Shown: one piece after another, positions 1 to 8,200 of the stretch
Position numbering within the stretch: position 1 is the first letter of the stretch
How the letters are laid out: every line of letters begins with the position of its first letter
Source: an uncultured Coriobacteriaceae bacterium
GTDB lineage: Bacteria; Actinomycetota; Coriobacteriia; Coriobacteriales; Eggerthellaceae
DNA length: 45,558 nucleotides
Assembly (NCBI GenBank): GCA_902779135.1
Contig: CACZAR010000005.1
Span: forward strand, 1 to 45,558
Direction: 5' to 3'
Notes under the pieces: model-generated
What the model saw: the letters and a program-made list of their open reading frames with translations, nothing else
Databases searched by the model: none
Told to the model about the DNA's origin: nothing
Program-made: the position numbers and the translations under genes

Positions 1-2
1 TG

Positions 3-41
3 CACTACGAGCGCTTGCGCCAAGCTCTCGAGGCTGAATAA
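3..41 (+). CDS. 3' end of an upstream gene (partial)
   Basis: The window opens inside an open frame reading HYERLRQALEAE followed by TAA. Charged, helical C-terminal residues and the position just before an intergenic repeat block suggest the tail of a real gene on the same strand as the exporter downstream. Twelve codons are too few to name it. ABC exporters often come in pairs, so an exporter half is possible, but nothing here shows that. Confidence 0.4.
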   Translation, partial: HYERLRQALEAE

Positions 42-80
42 GGAAGTGCATCTGCGCGAAGGGGACGGGTCTCTTGGAGC

Positions 81-213
81 CAGGCGCTTACCGGGTGAAC
101 CAGGCGCTTGCCCAGAACCAGACACTTACCGGGTGAGCTGTCTGGTCACCAGACAGCTCACCCGGTAAGTGTCTGGTTCACCCGGCAAGCGTCCGGCTCT
201 GGGCAAGCGCCTG
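81..213. repeat. Compound palindromic repeat (REP family), two full units plus half-units
   Basis: Positions 117-146 and 148-177 are exact reverse complements (30-nt arms, 1-nt loop), each unit itself being ACCAGACACTTACC-type palindrome. Further partial units pair around them: 101-116 with 198-213, and 91-101 with 175-185. The block fills the gap between the upstream gene and the ABC exporter and could fold into a long hairpin in RNA or single-stranded DNA. Same family as the repeats at 17.6, 19.2, 19.8, 20.1, 20.9, 24.1, 33.9 and 40.1 kb. Confidence 0.9.
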
Positions 214-255
214 GTTCTGCTATCCTAGTGCGCTGAACGTAAGGAGGCGCGTCGG

Positions 256-2046
256 ATGGCGAAGAGTTTTGGGAGCCAGCAGACAACACGGCGCACGCTG
301 CACTACTACTGGCAGGTCACGCGCAATCATTTGGGGCTGTACATCACGATGGTGCTGTCGACCATCGGGTTCGGCATCCTGTTGACATACGGCAACCCCT
401 ACGTCATGAGCCTGATAGTTGATCGAATCTCGGCCGAGCCGGTCGCGGCCGACCAGGTGTTCAACGTGTTCGGGCCCTACATCGTGGCGCTTCTGGCCAT
501 CAACGTATGCGGCCAGGCGGCAAGCAAGCTGCAGGACTACACGCTCTGGAAGCTCGAGATTGCGGTGTCGTACGACCTAGCCACGATGTGCTTCGATGCG
601 CTGTCAAACCAGTCGATGAGCTTCCATTCGAACCGCTTCGGCGGCACGCTTGTGTCGCAGACGAGCAAATTCATGGCGGCTTACAACCAAATTGTCGAGG
701 GCATCAACTTCCCATTCCTGCCAGTTCTCGAGTCGGTTGTGTTCATCTGCATCGTGCTCGGGCCGCGCGTGCCTGTCTACGTCGTCATCCTCATGGTGCT
801 GCTTGTTCTGTACGGCACGGTAAGCTATCTCATGTACCGGCGCATTCTGAACCTCAACGAGCAGGCCGCCGGCGCGCAGAACCAGCTGTCGGGCGAGCTT
901 GCCGACAGCGTGGCCAACATTTTGGCCGTGAAGACCTACGGCCGCGAGGATTACGAACGCGGGCTGTTCGACACTGCCAACCGCGAGGTCGTGGCGCGCG
1001 ATTCCAAGCGCATGATGGCAAGTCTCGCGCGTGGCATCATCACGGCCTGTATCGCGGTCAGCATCATGGCCATCGTTACGGTTTTCATCGCGGGCGGCAA
1101 TGCATGGTTCGGCATCACGCCGGGCACGCTCGTCATGATGTTCACCTACACCTACACGGTGACCAACCAGTTCAACTTCATCAACAACGGTCTGCAGCGT
1201 CTCAACCGCGCGTTCGGTGATGCTTCGGGCATGACGGTCGTGCTTGACGAGCCGCGGCTCGTATCCGATGTGTCCGATGCAGGAGAGCTCGTCGTACGCG
1301 AAGGGGCAATCGACTTCGAGGGCATCGGGTTCAGCTACGAGGACGGCGGCGTCGAGACGCGCGTGTTCGAGGACTTCGACCTGCACATTCCCGCGGGACA
1401 GCGCGTGGGGCTCGTGGGCATGAGCGGTGCGGGTAAGACCACGCTCACGAAGCTGCTGCTGAGGCTTTCGGACATCCAAGAAGGGCACATCTTGGTTGAC
1501 GGCCAGGACATCGCACGCTGCACGCAGCAGAGCTTGCGCCGCCAGATAGCTTATGTGCCCCAGGAATCGATCCTGTTCCACCGCACGATTGCCGAGAACA
1601 TCGCCTACGGCAAGCCCGATGCGACCATGGACGAGATCCGCGAAGCAGCCCGCCAGGCCAATGCGCTCGAGTTCATCGAGAAGCTCCCACAGGGCTTCGA
1701 CACCATCACGGGCGAGCGAGGCGTGAAGCTTTCGGGCGGTCAGCGCCAGCGCGTCGTCATCGCGCGCGCCATGTTGGCCGACTGCCCGATTCTCGTGCTT
1801 GACGAGGCTACAAGCGCGCTCGACAGCGAGAGCGAACGGCTGGTGCAGGAAGCACTTGGCCGCTTGATGGCAGGCCGCACGAGCATCGTGGTGGCGCATC
1901 GTCTGTCGACGGTTGCGAGCCTCGACCGTATCGTCGTGCTTGCCGATGGCAAGATTGCCGAAGATGGTCCGCATGCCGAGCTTATCGAGCAGGGTGGGGA
2001 ATACGCTCTGCTGTGGGGCAGGCAGACTGGCGCGTATCTGGAATAA
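256..2046 (+). CDS. ABC exporter, fused membrane and ATPase domains
   Basis: A 596-residue half-transporter with membrane domain first and ATPase second, expected to work as a dimer exporting a lipid, peptide or drug from the cytoplasmic membrane. Hydrophobic segments lie at roughly residues 28-50, 65-85, 150-195 and 255-305. The nucleotide-binding domain has Walker A GMSGAGKTT (K394), signature LSGGQRQR (from residue 492), Walker B ILVLDEAT (D516, E517) and the switch histidine H548. The start is set by AAGGAGG at 241-247 before ATG 256. It is followed by a 300-bp gap and is probably monocistronic here. Substrate cannot be read from sequence; it could pair with a partner encoded upstream. 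Confidence 0.93.
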   Translation: MAKSFGSQQTTRRTLHYYWQVTRNHLGLYITMVLSTIGFGILLTYGNPYVMSLIVDRISAEPVAADQVFNVFGPYIVALLAINVCGQAASKLQDYTLWKLEIAVSYDLATMCFDALSNQSMSFHSNRFGGTLVSQTSKFMAAYNQIVEGINFPFLPVLESVVFICIVLGPRVPVYVVILMVLLVLYGTVSYLMYRRILNLNEQAAGAQNQLSGELADSVANILAVKTYGREDYERGLFDTANREVVARDSKRMMASLARGIITACIAVSIMAIVTVFIAGGNAWFGITPGTLVMMFTYTYTVTNQFNFINNGLQRLNRAFGDASGMTVVLDEPRLVSDVSDAGELVVREGAIDFEGIGFSYEDGGVETRVFEDFDLHIPAGQRVGLVGMSGAGKTTLTKLLLRLSDIQEGHILVDGQDIARCTQQSLRRQIAYVPQESILFHRTIAENIAYGKPDATMDEIREAARQANALEFIEKLPQGFDTITGERGVKLSGGQRQRVVIARAMLADCPILVLDEATSALDSESERLVQEALGRLMAGRTSIVVAHRLSTVASLDRIVVLADGKIAEDGPHAELIEQGGEYALLWGRQTGAYLE

Positions 2047-2183
2047 CGCTCAGGTAGATTCCAAAGTGATTCGCCAGCGGCAGATAACCGTGCTATTAGG
2101 CGCAATCTCGATTCAGCCGTGAATCATCGGCTCGCAAGAGGGTTGCTCGTAAGCCAGGAGCACGGTTCTCCACAACCGTTTAG

Positions 2184-2210
2184 ATTTCAAGGACGTTAAA
2201 TCGCCGTTTC
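2184..2210 (-). promoter_or_regulatory. Candidate GlnR operator upstream of asnB
   Basis: Read on the minus strand the site is GAAAC-N6-TTAAC-N6-GAAAT (plus-strand half-sites at 2206-2210, 2195-2199, 2184-2188), each 11 bp apart. Streptomyces GlnR operators alternate gTnAC and GaAAC pentamers at the same spacing. The first three half-sites are identical to those of the site before asnB2 (32059-32096). Apart from this site I see nothing definite in the 2047-2348 gap. Confidence 0.6.
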
Positions 2211-2348
2211 CATTTAGGGAACCATCGCGTACGGTGCGATGTCGCCGCAAGCCCGCATGATAAACCAGATTAAAGACCAATAGTTCACCGACCAGAAGGG
2301 CAGTCTCCGTATGGTTGGTTGCTTGAGAGACGCGGTGAGGAGGCGGAT

Positions 2349-4379
2349 ATGTGCGGCATCTGCGGGTTCACAGGGGCGGTTGACAATGCCGCCGATCGCG
2401 CGACCCTCAAGGCGATGTGCGATGCGATGGCTCATCGCGGTCCCGACGGCGAGGGGTTTTACGTGTCGGATGGCATCGCCCTCGGACATAGGCGCTTGTC
2501 GCTTGTCGATCTCGCAGGCGGCGGTCAACCCATGATTCGCTCGACTGGCGACCTCGAGTCACCCGTCATGTCGTCCGCTGTTGCATTCGACCACATACGA
2601 GGCCAGGCGGCGCAAACAAGCGGTCCAGAAGCGCACGTGACGCAGGATGCGCTCGTGCGGGGTCGCTGGTCGATTGTCTTCAACGGCGAGATTTACAACT
2701 ACCGCGAGCTGCGCGCCGAACTCCAATCGCTCGGCTTCGGCTTCTCAACGGATTCGGACACCGAGGTGCTGCTCGTCGGTTACATTGCTTGGGCGCAGGA
2801 TGTGCTCGATCGCGTGCGCGGCATGTTCGCGTTCGCCATTTACGATGCCGAATCGCGCGAGCTGTTCTGCGCGCGGGACTTCTTCGGCATCAAGCCGTTC
2901 TACTACACCGTCCAAAGTGGTCAGTTTATCTTCGCCTCCGAGATCAAGTCGATTCTCGAGCATCCTGCATACGACCGCGTGCTCAACGAGCAGGCGTTCG
3001 CCCAATACCTGTGCTTCCAGTTCTCAGCTTTGGACGAGACGTTTTTCAAGGGCGTATTCAAGCTCCCTCCGGCGCATTTCATGCGCGTCGGTCCCCGGGG
3101 TGAAGTGCACATCGAGCGGTATTGGAAACCCGAGTATGTGCACGATGAGAATCGCTCGTTTGCCGAGACGGTCGACGCCGTCGACCGTGCGATGCGCGAG
3201 TCGGTGCGCTACCACAACGTTGCCGATGTCGAGGTCGGGTCGTTCCTGTCGAGTGGCATCGACTCGAGCTATCTGGCAGCGTGCCTGGCGTGCGAGAATC
3301 CCGAGATCAAGACGTTCACCGTGGGGTTTTCCGAATACCGTGGCGAACGGGATGAGATTAGCTGGGCGCGCGAGCTCGCCCTGATTCTCGATGTCGAAAA
3401 CGATGCTCACCACATCTCGGAAGAGGAATTTTGGGAAGCGTTCCCGACCGTCCAATGGCATATGGACGAGCCGTCGGCTGACCCTTCCGCCGTGGCGCTT
3501 TACTTCGTCGATAAGTTGGCGGCGCGCAAGGTCAAGGCGGTGCTCTCGGGCGAAGGCGCCGACGAGCTGTTCGGGGGATACCGCATTTACCAGGTTCCCT
3601 TCGCCAACGAACACGTGGGAAAGGTGCCGCGGCCGCTGTTGCGCGCGGGTTCGAAGGTGCTGCGCGCGGCAGGCAAGCGCGGGGCGAACTACCTTGAGCG
3701 TGCTTCCGAGCAGGTTGAGGATTGGTACTACACGAATGCGAACGGTGTCGCCTTCTCGCCTGACGAGCGCAATCATCTGCTCTCGCCCGAGCTGCGCAAA
3801 TGCGTGGCCGACACGCCATCGCCCCAACAGCTGATCGCTCCGCATTACGCCGAGGTCGCAGGTCTGGATGAGACGGCGCGCATGCAGCATGTCGACCTCG
3901 CGTTCTGGCTTGCGGGCGATATTCTGCTGAAAACCGACAAAATGGCCATGGCGCATTCGCTCGAGTCACGCGTGCCCTTCCTCGATCGCGAGGTCTTTGC
4001 AGTCGCGGCGAGCATTCCAACGTCGCAGAAAGTCGACGAGCGCCAAACCAAGCGAGCGCTGCGTCAGGCGGCCGAACGGGCAATCCCCAGTGACTGGGCG
4101 CAGAAGGAAAAGCTTGGATTCCCCGTGCCCTTGGCAAGCTGGCTGCGCGAGGATCGCTACTACGAACTGGTACAAGATGCGTTCACGAGCGAAGCGGCCG
4201 AGCGGTTCTTCGATTCGAGCGAGCTCGTTCGGATGCTCGAGCGCCACCGCGAGGGTGCAGACCTCTCGCGGCGTATCTGGATTGTCTATTCGTTCCTCGT
4301 CTGGTACGACGTGTTTTTCGAGCCTCGCAAAGAGGAATCTTCTCCGCGAGTGCAATCCGATGCAGAAGGGCAGGGGTGA
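2349..4379 (+). CDS. asnB: Glutamine-hydrolysing asparagine synthetase family protein
   Basis: A cytosolic class II amidotransferase that transfers glutamine ammonia to an adenylylated carboxylate, classically aspartate to asparagine. ATG 2349 is chosen because it places the nucleophile at Cys2 (MCGICGF) and has GAGGAGG just upstream. The glutaminase domain shows RRLSLVD, NGEIYN and SDTEVLL; the synthetase domain shows the PP-loop SSGIDSS and SGEGADELFGGY. Length is 676 residues, longer than usual because about 35 extra residues (roughly 64-105) lie between GGGQP and IVFNGEIYN. Bacillus AsnB, which this resembles, amidates meso-DAP in peptidoglycan, so the acceptor is uncertain. glnR follows five bases downstream. 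A GlnR-type site lies about 140 bp upstream. Confidence 0.93.
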   Translation: MCGICGFTGAVDNAADRATLKAMCDAMAHRGPDGEGFYVSDGIALGHRRLSLVDLAGGGQPMIRSTGDLESPVMSSAVAFDHIRGQAAQTSGPEAHVTQDALVRGRWSIVFNGEIYNYRELRAELQSLGFGFSTDSDTEVLLVGYIAWAQDVLDRVRGMFAFAIYDAESRELFCARDFFGIKPFYYTVQSGQFIFASEIKSILEHPAYDRVLNEQAFAQYLCFQFSALDETFFKGVFKLPPAHFMRVGPRGEVHIERYWKPEYVHDENRSFAETVDAVDRAMRESVRYHNVADVEVGSFLSSGIDSSYLAACLACENPEIKTFTVGFSEYRGERDEISWARELALILDVENDAHHISEEEFWEAFPTVQWHMDEPSADPSAVALYFVDKLAARKVKAVLSGEGADELFGGYRIYQVPFANEHVGKVPRPLLRAGSKVLRAAGKRGANYLERASEQVEDWYYTNANGVAFSPDERNHLLSPELRKCVADTPSPQQLIAPHYAEVAGLDETARMQHVDLAFWLAGDILLKTDKMAMAHSLESRVPFLDREVFAVAASIPTSQKVDERQTKRALRQAAERAIPSDWAQKEKLGFPVPLASWLREDRYYELVQDAFTSEAAERFFDSSELVRMLERHREGADLSRRIWIVYSFLVWYDVFFEPRKEESSPRVQSDAEGQG

Positions 4380-4384
4380 TCGGG

Positions 4385-5056
4385 ATGCGCAAGCAAATCG
4401 CGTTTGTTGCTAACTCGCTCGACAACGCCTTCAAGTTCAGGCAGGTGTTCTCTGAACTCAATGTTGACGTTTCCGCTTCGTCAACAGCGCAGGTGAGGAG
4501 TCTCCTCAAGCCTGGCGCTTTGCTCGACCTCGTCATTTTCGAGGCGGTCGGCCAGTCGTCGGTCAGTTTGGACGAGATCCAGTTGCTTGCCGAAAACCAA
4601 GGGATTCCGCTGCTGGTCATAGTAGACGAGGAAGGGCTTTCGAACCTCACATTTTCCGGCCAGACGCCTAGCGACTTCATCGTTTCCGATGCGGGCGTTT
4701 CCGAGTGCATGGCTCGCGTCAAGCGCCTGATCGGGGGTCGCATACTAGACTCGGCGGACGACATCATCGTCGTGGACGACATGATCGTGAACCTGAACAC
4801 CTATCAGGTGTCGATTGCCGGCACGCCTGTCGACCTGACTTACCTGGAGTACGCGCTTCTTGCATTCTTCGTGCGGCATCCCTGTCATACGTTCTCGCGC
4901 AACATGCTGCTCCAAAATGTGTGGGGCTTCGATTACGGCGGCGGTTCGCGCACGGTCGACGTGCACGTGCGCCGCATCCGCTCGAAGCTTGGCCCAGGCT
5001 TGGCTCAGCATCTTGAGACCATTCGAGGCGTCGGCTACCTATGGAACCCGAAATGA
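4385..5056 (+). CDS. glnR: GlnR-like orphan OmpR-family nitrogen regulator
   Basis: A 223-residue transcription factor: N-terminal receiver-like domain (about 1-120) and C-terminal OmpR winged helix (about 130-223, with LTYLEYALL, SRTVDVHVRRIRSKLG and GVGYLW). The usual phosphoacceptor position reads LDLVIFE, so the aspartate is replaced by E53, and no sensor kinase gene is adjacent. Actinobacterial GlnR is an atypical response regulator that controls glnA, amtB and gltB without phosphorylation; the LLVIVDEEGL and DVHVRR stretches resemble it. Start ATG 4385 has AGGGG upstream and matches the GlnR N-terminus. GTG 4376, overlapping the asnB stop, is an alternative. Position between asnB and gltB, plus candidate operators in the same window, support the assignment. 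The exact target list is inference. Confidence 0.8.
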   Translation: MRKQIAFVANSLDNAFKFRQVFSELNVDVSASSTAQVRSLLKPGALLDLVIFEAVGQSSVSLDEIQLLAENQGIPLLVIVDEEGLSNLTFSGQTPSDFIVSDAGVSECMARVKRLIGGRILDSADDIIVVDDMIVNLNTYQVSIAGTPVDLTYLEYALLAFFVRHPCHTFSRNMLLQNVWGFDYGGGSRTVDVHVRRIRSKLGPGLAQHLETIRGVGYLWNPK

Positions 5057-5131
5057 GCGGATTGAGCCGGGAAGCCTGTTTTCCGACTCGAACTGTTTTC
5101 CGGCTCGTTCTGTTTCGCTTGTGTGACGGAT

Positions 5132-5158
5132 TTAACCTTCATGAAACTCTGTTGAAAC
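5132..5158 (+). promoter_or_regulatory. Candidate GlnR operator upstream of gltB
   Basis: Half-sites TTAAC (5132), GAAAC (5143) and GAAAC (5154) are spaced exactly 11 bp. The array is centred about 60 bp before the start point predicted from the TATAAT at 5193, a position typical of activators. The -35 region there is poor, consistent with activation. Confidence 0.6.
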
Positions 5159-5192
5159 GGATGTGACATGAGGGCCTTCTAGACTGGATGAC

Positions 5193-5198
5193 TATAAT
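5193..5198 (+). promoter_or_regulatory. gltB promoter -10 element
   Basis: A perfect TATAAT lies 54 bp before the gltB ATG, with no recognisable TTGACA at the right distance. An activator-dependent promoter is the simplest reading. Confidence 0.6.
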
Positions 5199-5251
5199 CG
5201 GCGGGCAACTACCTTGAGAGCGATGGTGCCCGCCCAATGCTAGGGGGCATC

Positions 5252-8200
5252 ATGGAACAAGGCGCTGCAGTGATTGTCGAACCGATGGAACGCACCCAGG
5301 GGCTTTACCGCTCCGAATTCGAGCACGACGCATGCGGTATCGGGGCGTTGGCTCACCTTAAGGGCCGCAAATCCCATCAGATGATCGACGACGCCCTTTC
5401 GGTGCTCGTGAACCTCGAGCATCGTGGTGGTGTCGGGCTCGAGAAGAACACGGGCGACGGCGCTGGCATCCTGTTCCAGGTTCCGCATCGCTTCTTCCGC
5501 AAGGAAGCCCAGAAATGCGGCCACATCTTGCCTGCCGAAGGTGACTACGGCGTGGCGATGCTGTTCCTTCCCCGCGATGCAGAAGGCGTGACCTGTGCCG
5601 TGCGCGTGTTCGAGGAAGGGTGCGCGCGTTGCGGCATCCCCTTGCTGTTCTGGCGCGATGTGCCGGTCGACCCGCACGACTTGGGAGACACCGCGCAATC
5701 TTGCATGCCGACCATCAAGCAGGCGTTCCTGGGACGTCCCGATGATGCGGAGGCCGGTGAGCAGTTCGAACGCCGCCTGTACGTGTGCCGCCGCCAGATA
5801 GAGAAGGCTGCAGCCGCCGATCCCGGCTTAGCGGGACGCATCTTCTACGTGTGCTCGATGAGCTCGAGAACTATCGTCTACAAGGGCATGCTCGTATCGA
5901 CTCAGATGCGCCGGTTCTTCCTCGACCTTGACGATGCGTCGACCGAGACGGCTGTCGCGCTCGTGCACTCGCGCTACTCCACGAACACGACGCCGTCGTG
6001 GGAGCGCGCCCATCCGAACCGTTTCATCGTACACAACGGCGAGATCAACACGCTGCGCTGCAACGTGAACTGGATCCACGCGCGCGAGTCGAACCTGTAC
6101 TCGCCGGTGATGGGTGCCGATCTCGAGCATGTGCTGCCGGTGCTCGCAGCCGAGGGGTCGGATTCGGCCATGCTCGACAATTACCTCGAGTTCATTGCCA
6201 TGAACGGCCGCGGTCTGCCTCGGGCGGTTTCGATGGTCCTGCCCGAACCGTGGGACAACAACGAGAACCTTTCCGACAAACGCAGGGCATGGGATGCTTA
6301 CCAGTCCATGCTCACCGAGGCATGGGATGGCCCGGCGGCCATCGCATTCTCGGACGGTGTCGTGACCGGCGCGGTCATCGACCGCAACGGATTGCGTCCG
6401 GCGCGTTACTACGTCACATCCGACGATCGCTTGATACTGTCGAGCGAAGTGGGCGTGCTCGACGTCGACCCGGCGGCCGTGCTCGTGGCAGGCAGCCTCG
6501 GACCAGGGCAAATGTTGCTCGTCGATCCCGCGCAAGGGCGCGTGCTGTTCGACGACGAGATCAAAGACGGCTTTGCCAACGAAAAGCCGTACCGCACGTG
6601 GATTGACGCCGAGGCGCTCACGCTCGACGACTTGATGGACGGGCCGCAAGATGTGGCGACGGCGCATGTCGACGCCGACGTTCCGCTTCATGAGCGGCAG
6701 GCGGTTCACGGCTACTTCTTCGATGACGTCGAGGAATCCATCATCCCGATGGCGCGCGATGGTGCGGCTCCGCTTGCCTCGATGGGTGCCGACACGCCGC
6801 TGCCGTGTCTTTCCGAAAATCCGCGCAGCTTCTACGATTACTTCAACCAGTTGTTCGCTCAGGTGACCAACCCGCCTATCGATGCGCTGCGAGAGTCGTT
6901 CATCACGTCGACTTTGCTCTATGTGGGAAACCATGGAAACCTGCTCGAGGATGCGCGGACGAACTGCAGGCTCGTACGGCTCGAAACGCCGCTCCTCGAC
7001 AGTACCCAATTCGAAGCGCTCGCCGGCATCGACCGACATGGGTTCAAGTCGCACCTCCTGCGAGCGGTGTACCCCGAACATGCAGGAGCGCATGCGCTCG
7101 CACAATCTATCGAGGCCCTGTGCGAAGAAGCGAGCCAGGCTGTTCACGCCGGTGCCGACCTCATCGTGGTTTCCGACCGCGTGACCGCAGGCGAGGTTCC
7201 CATCCCGACGTTGCTGGCGGTTTCGGCTGTTCACAACCACTTGCTGCGTGCAGAACTGCGCACGCATGCCGACATCATCGTCGAGACGGGCGACGCCATC
7301 ACGCCGCACGATTTCGCGGCGCTCGTGGGTTATTCGGCGTCGGGCGTTTTCCCCTATCTGGCGCATGACACGATACGTTCGCTCTGCGAACGCGGGGTCA
7401 TCGGCCTCGACGCTGATGTGGCCATTGCCAACTACAATCGCGCCGTTGTTGCAGGCATCGTGTCCATCATGTCGAAGATGGGCATCTCGACCATGCAGGG
7501 CTACCATGCCGCGCAGGTGTTCGAGGCTGTTGGACTTGCCGACGAGCTCGTTGACGAGCATTTCACGGGCACGGTCAGCCGCATTGGGGGCCTCGGCATC
7601 GACGACGTGCAGCGCGAATGCGATGAGCGGCACGCCCGGGCTTGCGGGCTTGTGCGCACGCCTGCACCCGACCAGCTGCCAAGTTCGGGAATCACGTCGT
7701 GGCGTCCGCTTGGGGGCGAGGACCATCTCATCAATCCCGTGTCCATCAATTTGCTCCAGCGTGCCGTGCGCGAAGGAGACGATCAGCTCTTCGAGGAATA
7801 CAGCGCATCGATCCACGTCCCGGGTCGTACGATCCTGCTGAGGGACTTGCTCGAGTTTTCGCACACGAACGACCCCGTGCCGCTTTCAGAGGTTGAGCCG
7901 GCTAGCGAGATCGTCAAGCGGTTCAACACAGGTGCGATGAGCTACGGCTCGATCTCGCAAGAAGCCCATGAATGTCTGGCCATCGCCATGAACCGTCTCC
8001 ATGGCCGGTCGAACAGCGGCGAGGGCGGTGAAGATCCGGCCCGCGAGGTTACGCTGCCGAACGGCGACAGCAAGCGGTCGGCCATCAAGCAAATCGCTTC
8101 GGGTCGTTTCGGCGTGACGAGTCGCTATCTCATGAGCGCCGATGAGATTCAGATCAAGATGGCCCAAGGCGCGAAACCCGGCGAGGGCGGTCATCTGCCG

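Noticed and set aside
5828-7864. A 678-codon open frame antisense to gltB (with similar ones opposite glnA at 15848-17617 and asnB2 at 30442-32073).
   Set aside because: Composition is Arg/His/Asp-rich as expected from the complement of GC-rich codons. There is no domain, no ribosome site, and each lies fully over a well-supported gene.
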